Both the position numbers and the translations under genes were made by a program. From NCBI GenBank assembly GCA_025201365.1, contig JAIXMF010000001.1, forward strand, positions 1,674,001 through 1,738,000: a stretch of DNA of 64,000 nucleotides. Reading direction: 5' to 3'. Positions 36,101 through 45,696 of the stretch are shown in pieces. The number at the start of each line of letters is the position of its first letter. Within the stretch, counting starts at the first letter, position 1. The DNA is from Syncephalis plumigaleata. Its lineage: Eukaryota; Zoopagomycota; Zoopagomycetes; Zoopagales; Piptocephalidaceae. A model generated the notes under the pieces. The model saw only the letters and a program-made list of their open reading frames with translations. It searched no databases and was not told where the DNA came from.

Positions 36101-36300
36101 ACAGTATGGCGCACAATCTATACGCTCCTGTATAATAGAGAGTAAGTAAACATTTCAACCGTCATCTATGTGACACTAATCACACTATAATCTACATCAT
36201 CTGGACGATAGCAATAAGCAGTAAGTAATAATCCACGAGTAATCATACCCATACTAATCCATTATGATTACAGAACAAGACAAGGACATCATCAAGTAGA
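33181..36300 (+). CDS. Secreted peptide gene built almost wholly of single-codon microexons
   Basis: Exon 1 (33181-33274) encodes a signal peptide, MKFSAVIAIAVAVVALTSLVAVEA, here cut for length after VVAL, followed by APALVRR with a dibasic (Kex2-type) site. Then come 36 consecutive introns (53-135 nt, most 70-85) flanking 35 microexons, 31 of exactly 3 nt. All but one donor are GT; the donor at 34238 is GC. Almost every intron has a TACTAAC-, GCTAAT- or close variant branch motif. Introns 1-4 are phase 1; a 5-nt exon (33607-33611) resets the frame and introns 5-34 are phase 0. Counting the 2-nt exon at 35395 as a codon, the chain reads without a stop to CAA-TAA in the 9-nt exon at 36212. Predicted precursor 68 residues; mature part 37 residues with C-x12-CC-x12-C (Cys codons at 33747, 34820, 34904, 35969). 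Function unknown. The 3' exon (from 36274) and true stop are uncertain. Splicing is predicted only. Confidence 0.72.
33525..33746 (+). other. Array boundary: intron 4, 5-nt exon and the long 135-nt intron 5
   Basis: Intron 5 (33612-33746) is a fusion: its first ~60 nt are unlike the array, while its last ~75 nt match the array consensus. The unlike part (about 33636-33672) matches the minus strand of the paralogue at about 1418-1382 in 33 of 37 positions, marking the join between ancestral sequence and array. The exon before it can be 5 nt (AGGAT, using the first AG) or 3 nt (GAT); only the 5-nt form brings the signal peptide and the microexon codons into one open frame. Confidence 0.65.
33672..36211 (+). 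repeat. Tandem array of about 31 related ~80-nt introns separated by 3-nt exons (period ~83 nt)
   Basis: Units share a pattern: GTAAGTYATCATTCTGA, GTAATGAATG, TACTAAC/T, a CACTATGRCACATGAT block, CCACGTATGTTCCTGT and ATGATAG. Microexons lie at 33354-56, 33440-42, 33519-24, 33607-11, 33747-49, 33830-32, 33903-05, 33985-87, 34069-71, 34152-54, 34235-37, 34316-18, 34399-401, 34482-84, 34565-67, 34648-50, 34732-34, 34820-22, 34904-06, 34986-88, 35068-70, 35151-53, 35234-36, 35316-18, 35395-96, 35478-80, 35562-64, 35645-47, 35719-21, 35801-03, 35885-87, 35969-71, 36054-56, 36139-41 and 36212-20. The first three or four introns (33275-33608) form a different, smaller family. Unit lengths vary by only a few bases. 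Acceptor, microexon and next donor keep fixed spacing (AG, three variable bases, GTAAGT), which a plain minisatellite would not need. Confidence 0.9.
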
Positions 36301-36427
36301 TATTATAGGTAATCAAGTCAAGAATGATTGGTGCAAGACCTCTTAGTGTCCATACATTCAAGCATTATTCCTTGGACCAACAAGTATATCTACAAGATCA
36401 TTCAATCATTTATTGAATAAATATGTC
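36274..36427 (+). other. Probable 3' exon / 3' UTR of the microexon gene
   Basis: Starts after the ATTACAG acceptor at 36273 and runs through a TTGAATAAAT polyadenylation-like motif at about 36412-36421. The last 85 nt are the copy shared with 978-891. If the last acceptor of the preceding exon is moved to the second AG (exon reduced to CA at 36219-36220), translation could continue into this exon to a TAG at 36340s, so an alternative C-terminus is possible. Confidence 0.45.
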
Positions 36428-36525
36428 CTATTCTGACCATTATAACATTTCCTAATGTTCTTGTGGCCAATTGTATCAGGCAACAAAACATCACCATATC
36501 TGTATAACCTATTATTTGGTAATAT

Positions 36526-37131
36526 CTAGAAATAAATCAACATCTCATTCATTTGTTCATATGGCGTAGATTCAATCGCATGAACCATCGGCAGGTCCAT
36601 CACGCCATCGTTCATCACTCGTTTACAATCGAATATCGGCTTGCCTAAGCGTCGATTCACCTCATTATGCGTTTGACATAGCCATTCACTTAGGGTGATG
36701 CGTGATGCTACATCCGGTGGATGTCGACGTATTTCCTCGCGTAGATGATCGGCACAATCACCACACGGATAGAGCTGACCAAGCCATTAGTAATTGACGC
36801 ATGGCAAATCGTTGAGCCGGTGTCGGTTCATCCGGATAATAGGCGGCGGTAGTGTGAAGAAACGTCCAAGTGGCATTACCGAGCTCAAAACCATCCGGTG
36901 GCATGTTGCTGTTGGTTGAGAAGCAGTACTACTACTATTACTACTGCTACTACTGGTACTGCTAATGCTATGAATAGGTTTACGAGTAAAGCTTTCAGAA
37001 GCTGAAGCGGCTGCTGCCATAGCTGCTTGTGCACGCGTATGATCACTCGTTTGTTTACGTCGCCAAGCGGTGAATCCGGTACAAACGCGACATGGCTTCT
37101 CGTCTGTCGTTGTCGTTGTTGTTTCTGGCAT
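36526..37131 (-). CDS. FAD-linked sulfhydryl oxidase Erv1/ALR
   Basis: Oxidises Mia40 in the mitochondrial intermembrane space and passes electrons to cytochrome c. The N-terminus has the KPCRVC shuttle-type Cys pair followed by a Ser/Ala-rich linker of about 60 residues. The core reads PPDGFELGNATWTFLHTTAAYYP, then GQLYPCGDCADHLREEI with the active-site CxxC next to FAD, then WLCQTHNEVNRRLGKPIFDC with the structural Cys pair and HNxVN FAD contact. The C-terminus runs on to TAG at 36526-36528. The frame slips twice, at about 36903 (before PPDG) and about 36784 (before GQLYP); both look like a missing base in a run of C or T/G. No intron is visible. Identity is firm from the motif order despite the slips. 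Confidence 0.9.
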
Positions 37132-37310
37132 AATAGTAACACTTTCGTAGCAGTAATCGTAATGCTCTTTAGAATGATATTCCTGAATTTAAAGTTTTAC
37201 CGTAAATAAAAAAGTAGGAAGAAAGCGATGATATCAAAGTGAATTCCATTTCCTATTTACTCCTTCGTCATTCCATTCCATTTATTTATTTTTTATTGTC
37301 ACTTGTTACG

Positions 37311-38269
37311 ATGCAGTCTGATAATCAACACTCTACTGATGAACTGAATCCATCAAAGCTAGGCACTAAAGACTAGTAAGTTATTACTATGCATACGTGT
37401 AATTGCTTATACTCATATTCATATTAGTTGGGATCAAGCTTATGAGCGTGAACTCGCTCAATACGAAGAAAATGGTGATATGGGAGAAGTATGGTATGCG
37501 TATATCCATGATTTATCTATCTATCTATCTATCTATATTTATACTATATACATATAGGTTTGGCGAAGATGCCGCAGAGAGAATGGCCGACTGGCTAGTA
37601 GATAATATTGTCGAACGCGATACACCGATGGTTGATTTAGGCTGTGGCAATGGACATCTCCTATTGACGCTGGCCGAGGCAGGATTCACTAAACTTACAG
37701 GCGTTGATTATTCACCTGCTGCCATTGCATTGGCCACGGCATTAGCAGAGGAACGCGAGTATGCCAATAGGATTCATTATGAACCATTGGATCTATTGTC
37801 ACTTGTTAATAGTGATGACTCGTCCACCTCCAACACAATGGATCATGTTAATAAATGGCGAGGTCGTTTTCATGTCGTGTTAGATAAAGGCACCTATGAT
37901 GCGATTAGTTTGCATCCTGATCAGAAAATAGCACGCGATACAGGTAGAATAGGTCCAGCGGATCATTATATTGATGCAGCTGCTCATCTCCTGATGATAC
38001 GGGTCCAGGTCTCTTGCTTATCACTAGTTGTAATTGGACACAGAGTGAACTCGAACAACGATTTGATCGACGTAAGCAACATAATAATGAATCACTATTG
38101 ATATACACGTCCATTAACCGATTATATTATTATATTATGTAGGATTTACTATTATGGACATGTTAACTATCCAAAGTTCACATTTGGTGGTGTTACCGGT
38201 CAAACAATATCTACCGTAGTATTTAAGAAAAGAATAGGAGATGCTACAACTGAATCAATTAATAAATAG
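37311..38269 (+). CDS. eEF1A lysine methyltransferase Efm4 / METTL10
   Basis: Class I SAM-dependent methyltransferase that methylates a Lys of translation elongation factor eEF1A. Exons 37311-37375, 37428-37493, 37558-about 38070 and about 38143-38269. Motifs: YWDQAYERELAQYEENGDMGEVWFGE at the N-terminus (shown in part), SAM-binding VDLGCGNGHLL, LTGVDYS, and the post-motif II LDKGTYDAISL, which is diagnostic for Efm4. Near the C-terminus come LLLITSCNWTQSELEQRF and GHVNYPKFTFGGVTGQTISTVVFKK. The frame slips once near 37995, between AAHLL and DDTGPG, at a C/T run. The donor before the last exon (GTAAGC) and acceptor (ATGTAG) restore the conserved GHVNYP frame. Confidence 0.88.
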
Positions 38270-38329
38270 ACATGTCCATTTAATTTATTATCATTGTTAT
38301 TATTAATTATTTATGCTTGTCGTATCTAT

Positions 38330-41300
38330 CTATTCGAATTCATTCATCGCACTAGTAGCACTATTCTTGAGTATATTCCGTGCTATGCCAATTGACCATG
38401 TCACCGTCTTTGCATCTTGTGCATCATTTAGAAAGTCTACTTTACGCATGAAGTAGTGAAGGAAGAAGCGGATGCCTTCTGCCAGATTGGGTACAACAGT
38501 TGCACGCGAGAATACTCGAGTAATTGCATCGACATCTTGACGTTGATCAGCTAGCGTATAGATACGAAGGAATAGATTGGCGAATAAGACACGGAAGAAG
38601 GTTTGGGCCGATGATTGAATACGAGTAAAGGTAAGTGTCTAGTAATATCGTCGTATAGTATAGGTTAGAATGTTATCACTATCGATGAATACAACTATGC
38701 TATGCTATGCTATGCTCTACCTTTAGTACGGTTAACGATATCGTATTGCTGCCCATTAGCCAACCATAGAATTTGGCTATATTTACTATACGACGTATTG
38801 GTACTTGTTCGCCATCCTCATGACTGGATCGATTACGTGCTTCTGCAGATCCTAGACCACCTGCATCCTCACCTAGTTCCCGTAAAAAGTCCCACAACGC
38901 ATATTGGAAGGTCACTTTAAATCCGTGTTTGTATTACATACACGTTCAGCTACTAGGACGTAATACGGATTGAATACTTTCTCCTATAACACCATTTATA
39001 AGTATAGCCAGTTAGTATATTGATACAATGCACCTTCAAGTATGATGATAACATTGACTTACTTGTCCACAACAATGTAACAATACACGAGCAATCTCTC
39101 GTTCCTGCACTTCTTTCAGTCCCAATTTCATTAATCGATCAAATGCATCGGTATAATCCTGTATATGCATACACATGTTACTATTCTCCTCAGTATTCCA
39201 CTTTCATGTATACACTTACTTCACTGCTCATTATTATCACGAATATACTACGACGTATATCAGTATTCATATTCTGCTTACGAGCTAGTGCCAACAATTG
39301 ATCAGATGCTGATTTCTTGTTTGTCGTCTTCATTGTTGTCGTTTTAGTAGATTGATCCATGGATTGATCATCATCATTGCCATCCACTTGATTGCCCACC
39401 CATGATGCACCAACTAGCCACCATTTGCCTACAGTAATGATTAGTACTACTATTAATACTACTACTACTACTAATACTACTAACCTTTTGTCTTTACAGA
39501 TCGTATATCAGTTAGACTAACATTGAATGGTTCACCCGTAACCACTAATTATGATTACAGTTAGTACATCTATTACAATATTGTATATCTGTCATCATCA
39601 TACTACTACGTACCATGTCTTTTCTTGTTCATGTTACCAATAAACTTCTTCAATGTAGTAATTATTTCTTTGGTAGCATTGGCCTGATTAGCCAAAGCAC
39701 CTCGTTTCTTTACTTTGTTGTTCTTTAGATCTTGTATCATTTCAATCATGAATTTAGTACGTGAACTAATAGTAACAATGTAAGTCATCATAATGATTAT
39801 GGATAATGATGATCGTGTACCTTATACTAGTTGGATCTAATCGTGCAAGATTGCTTTGTAATTCCAATACTATCTCTTTCAAAGCATTAGGATCCTCTTG
39901 TCGTAATTGTACACCCGATACTAATCATTAATTAAATTAATTAATAGTAATGATACTATCATGCTACATTAACTTACATCGAATGATTCTAGTCAATAGG
40001 TCCACATTACTCTCTGTAATATTTTGAATAAAGTTACGTATGAAATCATAGAGTAATACACATGACACTACCTATACAATATATTATTATTAGTATTGAT
40101 TGTTTACTCGATACTACAAGTGAGTAACTTACTTGGAAGTTGTACAATTCTGTAAGTAGAACTATAAATTGGCACACTCTTTTCCTGTATTATCCTCAAC
40201 GAGATCACTATCATTATTGCCTTTATCTGCCTTTAACAACTCAGCATGATGCTTGTCAAATCGTTCAACCAATGTTTGTATAAAGTGTGCACCTATTCCA
40301 TCATTTGTATTATGAGTAATCAAGTAAACAATCATTTCATTTGTTAAACTCACCAAATTCTATACCAATAATGCCGTAAAGTGAAGCAACCAATGCAGCA
40401 TTGACCACTACAAAGTTATCAGTAAGGTGTGCTCGTAATCCAATAGCATTTAGTATGAGATCAGTCATTGTATCCGTAACATCTAAGTAAGCAGTAGTAT
40501 GATCAATATCATGGCTTATAATACAAATACATATATCAACATACCACGACGTGGATAATCACGATATAATGCCTCAATTTCTGTGATAATCGTTTCAATA
40601 TTGGCTTCACTTAATCGATTGAGTTGACCTTGAATCTGACGGCGTAACTTGATCAATTGTGCCGATCTTGCATCATTCGATTGTCGTAAATGAGGTGGAA
40701 TATATTTGCCAGCTATTAATGCATATATATATATATATATATATTAGTTTGTTTATACCTTTCTATTATGTAACTATTACCTGTATTGGCAGTATCTAGT
40801 GTTGGTTTAACTACAGTATCCTCTTTATCCATTATAGTATCTTCATCATCTTCATCTTCTGTCTCTTCTCTTCACTATTGTCATCTTCACTATTTCATCT
40901 TCACTATTATCTTCGTCTCCTCTTCTCACTATCCTCATCATCATCATCATCATCGTCTTCTTCTTCACTATATCAGATGCTATATCTAAATCGAATGCAT
41001 CCTCATACTGCTGTTCTCCTTCTTCACTTTCAGTATCATCCTCGCTATTCGACTATAAGTAATAATTAGTATGGCAAATCACATTACACTTGCTTAATTA
41101 CCTGTTCTGAAGCTGTTTCCATTTCCATATTCTCTGCTGTCATCTTAGATGTATCCGTTGGTTCTTGACGACGTTTAGAACCAACTGTAATATCTTCGAG
41201 TAGAAAGTCCAATCCATCATTACCGAAACTTTTCGGTAGTTTTGCACCTTCTTAATCTTCAATTGTTTCTCGTAATAACGAAGCATTTGTTCCTCTAATG

Positions 41301-41971
41301 CTTCAGCTGCATCTACTTCCTCGTTCGGTACACCTACATCCTCGACTAATCCTGATTTACGTAGACGTGCATACATGCTTGGATCTCTAGCGGCCATTCG
41401 TACAATCTGTTCACGCATTGCTTCTGTCTCGTCTAGAGGTGATTTACTACTATTGTCATTGGATTTGTTCGTGTTCTTTTATTCTTGTCATTAACCATCG
41501 ACTTTTGCTTCTTATTTGGCATAGCTGGCTGTTGCTTAGTAGTGCCATTATTGTTATCATTATCAATTCGTCGTGTTCTTCTCGTTGACGTTTATGCTAT
41601 TCAATGGTTATATTACATTTTATGTAGTATGTCTTTCTGCTTACCGAGTGTACCACGGCTTTTTGTTGTTTCTTTTGTTGTCGCATTTGTTTGCGTTGTT
41701 CCTTGCGTGTTATACCATTCTTCTTGGGTTTGGTGAAGGTTCTCGTGTCCGGATCTATTGGTTACTAGTTAAACTATGTAGACATAAAGAAGGCATTTCA
41801 AATATAAATACCTTTAGCATTGAGTTCCTCAAGCAACTGTGTCGGCATATGCGTAGTCGTATCCTGGAACTTGCCGTGAGATCGACCACGACCACGACCT
41901 CTGCCACCACGGCCCCTACCACCACGACCTCTACTAGTACTATTAGATGGATTACGACTAAGACGTTGCAT
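38330..41971 (-). CDS. MIF4G/MA3 nucleolar protein NOM1 / Sgd1
   Basis: Acts in 40S ribosome biogenesis with RNA helicases. The N-terminus is a Gly-Arg-rich (GRGGRGRG) stretch, then GITRKEQRKQMRQQKKQQK, a typical Sgd1 basic block, then Asp/Glu- and Ser-rich low-complexity sequence. The MIF4G domain opens with GKYIPPHLRQ and continues with LIKLRRQIQGQLNRLSEANIETIITEI in several small exons over about 40690-39400; the MA3 domain covers about 39100-38360 and ends SAMNEFE before TAG. At least ten introns of 50-70 nt are seen. In the acidic region near 40800-41050 and 41200-41250 the frame appears to slip in low-complexity or homopolymer sequence. Exon borders are approximate. Confidence 0.85.
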
Positions 41972-42508
41972 GTTTAACTGGGATAACAAAAAACAAAAAA
42001 AACAAAAAAATAATCTCGAGTATTTCAGTAAGCACACTAGTAATATCACATGATTGAAAAGACCGTCATAATTATTCGTATTTCATTTACACTAATGTCT
42101 ACTTACTACGTTGAGATATTATAGAGATGCATTGATGAATAGTATATTTATGAAAGATGATAAATAGCCAGCTTACATTATGAACATGTAAACAATGACT
42201 AATAGCTATTCATTCGTGTGTAGCATTCTATTCTTGCTATATTCATCGTAAATAATTGCATTCAGCTGCTATCGATTATATATGCGTTCTATAAGAAGTA
42301 AGCTGCATTGTAATAATCCAGTGTATTAATGGTATCAATGCTTGCTTTGGTTTCACACGCACACACGCAAATAGAAATGAAATCGGGTAAATTCTCATTT
42401 GATGATGCAAGCAGACATCGCACTACTCCTTTACCTCTTTCTTCTTCCTCTTCCTCTTCTATTCTGACGGGAATATCTCGTTTACTGTTCAACTTGTATT
42501 ATTCTATT

Positions 42509-44225
42509 ATGGCCCAACCTCCTATTTGCTTGCGTGATTTTGAGCTTAACGCTAAAGCGGTACTGCCTCGTGCGGTATGGGATTACTATGCTTCTGGCGC
42601 GAATGACGAGGAAACAATGCGTGATAATGAGACGGCATTTAAACGGTAATATACTTGGTTGTGCACTTTTATTAGTAGAGACGGCGTTACTTATCCACTG
42701 GGCAGATATATACTTCGACCACGTATTCTACGTGATGTATCCACGATAGATACGCGTTGCACGATACTAGGCTCGACTATTCGTTCGCCTATATGTTTGG
42801 CACCTTCCGCTATGCATTGTATGGCTCATGAAATGGGAGAACGAGCCACGGCAGCAGGTTAGCTCATAACTCGTAGTGCATAGTAGTAAATCATGCTTAT
42901 TATATGCTATATATATATAGCGGCTGCAAAGTTCGGTTCCATCATGACATTATCGAGTTACGCGACAACAAGTCTCGAAGATGTACGTAAAGTCGCGGGA
43001 AAGGATACGCCCAATTGGTTCCAGTTGTACGTTTTTCAGAATCGTACATCTCTGAGGAACTTATACGTCGAGCGGAAGGTATTTAGTATGCAATGACATG
43101 CTACTGGAACATTGCTAACTTATAAGCATGCTATGCTTTACTATGATGGATTAGCCGCTGGTTACAAGGCACTTGTACTCACTGTGGATGCACCTATATT
43201 GGGTAATGACATGAAGAAACACACTAGTTACTGGCATGCACTGACCATTGAATACGAGGGTAGGTCGTCGATTTGCTAATGCACGTAATCAGTTTCAATT
43301 ACCGGCACATTTACGCTAGCGAACTTTGATCCGAAGCTTCGTGTCACCACTGGTACTGCACGGGCTGCTGCTCGTCTTGCCGGTAATCTGCCAGCCAATG
43401 GCAAGACATTCTCAGAGACATTCGGTAATACGGCGGATATGTCACTATGCTGGGAGAAGGATATCGCCTGGCTACGATCCGTCACTAAAATGGCCATTGT
43501 ACTAAGGGCATCATGATACCGGAGGATGCCGAGTTGGCCTGTCAATACGGTGTTGATGCCATATGGGTTAGCAACCATGGTGGTCGCCAGTTAGATGGTG
43601 CACTATCTACGGTAAGTAGATGTATAGTAAAAAGTAAATAATGACTAACTATACATGGTACACATATCTAGATTGATGCACTAGCTGAAATAGTCAATGT
43701 AGTCAAGGGAAGATAGAAGTATACGTGGATGGAGGCATTAGACATGGATCTGATGTGTTTAAAGCCATGGCTCTAGGTGCAATGCAGTAAGTGAATACAT
43801 TCAATATACACAACAAGCATGATAATAATGATGCAATCATTCTATTATTTAGGTATTTATTGGACGTCCAGTATTGTGGGGGTAAGTTTATTGTAATACA
43901 GCGTAATGGACACTACATTTACTATAACGACTACTACTACATTGTTTCTCTAATAGTTTGGCTTATAATGTAAGTAAATGTGAATAAGAGTAATGCTCAT
44001 CATTATTAATCAATGTAAAGGGTGAGGATGGACTACGAATGCTTCTAGAGTTACTTCAAACAGAATTCATCAACACAATGGCATTGGCAGGTAATGTAAA
44101 TGACACATTAGATAAGAGTATCAATTTACGTAATTTATTATTATCATATAGGTTGTACTAACATATCAGAGATTACATCTGATTATGTACGTACTGTTGG
44201 TAGTATCATGCGTGGCAAATTATAA
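42509..44225 (+). CDS. FMN-dependent 2-hydroxyacid oxidase (glycolate/lactate oxidase family)
   Basis: Oxidises an (S)-2-hydroxyacid such as glycolate or lactate to the 2-oxoacid with O2. Family blocks in order: [80 protein letters not shown] (active-site His and Arg), [21 protein letters not shown] and [18 protein letters not shown]. The LAYN segment is its own 13-nt exon at 43957-43969, needed to keep the conserved frame. Frame slips occur near 43052, 43212, 43316, 43507 and 43709, all beside short runs of identical bases, with homology resuming each time; I take them as consensus errors, though decay of the gene cannot be excluded. ATG 42509 ([11 protein letters not shown]) is preferred to an upstream in-frame ATG at 42329. 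No peroxisomal SKL end is seen (ends RGKL). Confidence 0.85.
43957..43969 (+). other. 13-nt microexon inside the FMN oxidase gene
   Basis: Flanked by a TCTCTAATAG acceptor and GTAAGT donor. Inclusion gives the conserved WGLAYNGEDG; leaving it out breaks the family motif. It shows, in a gene with known homologues, that this genome uses exons far below the size usually recognised by exon definition. Confidence 0.8.
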
Positions 44226-44336
44226 GAAGCAACTACTACATTTACTGTTATACCATTTGTTTTTTGCTAATAAACAAAGATCTAATAATCAATATAATGA
44301 TTTATTACGATGATGATGATAACTCGCAACAATTCA

Positions 44337-45696
44337 TTAATGATGTTTATCCTCCCATAGTCTAATTGTATTCTTTATACGATACCAATACTTGAGTTCA
44401 ATGGCGAGATCTTTCGCTTTTGTAATATCCTCTAATTGGAATGCCTTATTCAACTCGCTAATTGTGGCATCAATTCGAACTAATACAATAAGGTGAATAC
44501 AACACATACTACTCTGTAATGTCACCATCACTTACTATTGTTCTCTCCGGCAATCGCTTCCATTTGAGTATCATTCTGGGCTTCCTCGATATCCTCGCGT
44601 GTTTGCATCACTGTCATAAGTAGTTCGGGATCAGCGATTGATTCAGTTTCGCTTATGTCTACATCATGCAATTGAAGCTGCTACAATTAGATTATCACGT
44701 CAATTCTATTAGTATTGTTACACCTACTAAATACTGAGCTCGTGTTAATGGATCACGTAATGTATGATAGGCATGATTAAGCCATGATGACTGTTGCTCT
44801 GCCAATTGTCGTTCTCGCTAAATGGTTCCAAATGAGATGTGCATCCTATTAGTTACATGCTCAACCGAATTATACACACCAAATTACCTCATCTTTCCTC
44901 GCGTATGCATCTGGATGAACACGCTGTTGAATCATTAAGAATGTGCGTCGTAACTGATTCGTGTCAATATCAAATGTAGGTGTATTTCTAAGCAATCATC
45001 ATCATCATTATCATTAGTTCATTGGAAGAATGAGAGATAAGTATAGATATTCGTATAATGCATACCCATAACTAATTGGTAGTATATCAAAATAGGTGCT
45101 ATTAGGCGGTACAGGTTGAACTGCTTCACAATTAGTACAATGTGTGGTTACTGCCGTAGCATTAACTGGTGCCTTTTGATTGTCATCTCCTCTACGATGT
45201 GATATGGTATTGCCACACTGCCAACACTGCCATGAACATAGACTAGATGGTGATTGAGTGGCATCTAATGGAGTAGTAGATTTATCAGAATTACTATGAT
45301 GATGATGATGAGTGTTGTTGTTGTTGCTACTAGTGCTGCCACTTTGTCCATGTCCATTTCTACCGGTTTGTCGAGTGTTAGCAGCTGTATGCACAGTGCA
45401 CGCAATACAGCCAAGTCTCTTTGTAGTGACTGAACCTGTTTACAACGAAAGCCTCGACTAATACCTGTCATTATTACTTGACCATACTGCTGCTGGTGCC
45501 TCTCTCGTGCTATTGGTAAGGCAGTCGTGTATGATCGTCTAGCTGACGATAGAGTGGTAGTCGTTAGTGTATGCATAGTGCTTGGCGAATGTAGCCTAGC
45601 AAGTGACGTATACCGATAACCCGCTGTTCTATTGACTACCGTTGAGACATTTCGGTAGAAATGAGAAAAAGTACAAGAACATGATAGAGACGACAT
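44337..45696 (-). CDS. J-domain co-chaperone HscB / Jac1 with N-terminal zinc finger
   Basis: Delivers the scaffold protein IscU to mitochondrial Hsp70 during Fe-S cluster transfer. The N-terminus is long, basic and Ser/Thr-rich (mitochondrial targeting), then a low-complexity Asn/His stretch. A CWQCG...CTNC pair (about 45230-45140) forms the zinc-binding module known from human HSCB and absent from yeast Jac1. The J domain follows: YFDILPISYG, NQLRRTFLMIQQRVHPDAYARKDE with the HPD motif, SSWLNHAYHTLRDPLTRAQYL. The C-terminal three-helix IscU-binding domain ends WYRIKNTIRLWEDKHH before TAA. Two overlapping frames at 45395-45265 indicate a one-base slip in the leader. At least four introns. 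Confidence 0.9.

Noticed and set aside
33672-36211. Reading the array as a CRISPR-like or plain minisatellite repeat
   Set aside because: The repeats are divergent, the variable part is only 3 nt, and every unit keeps donor, branch and acceptor signals in order; this fits introns and not CRISPR, and a neutral minisatellite would not preserve them all.
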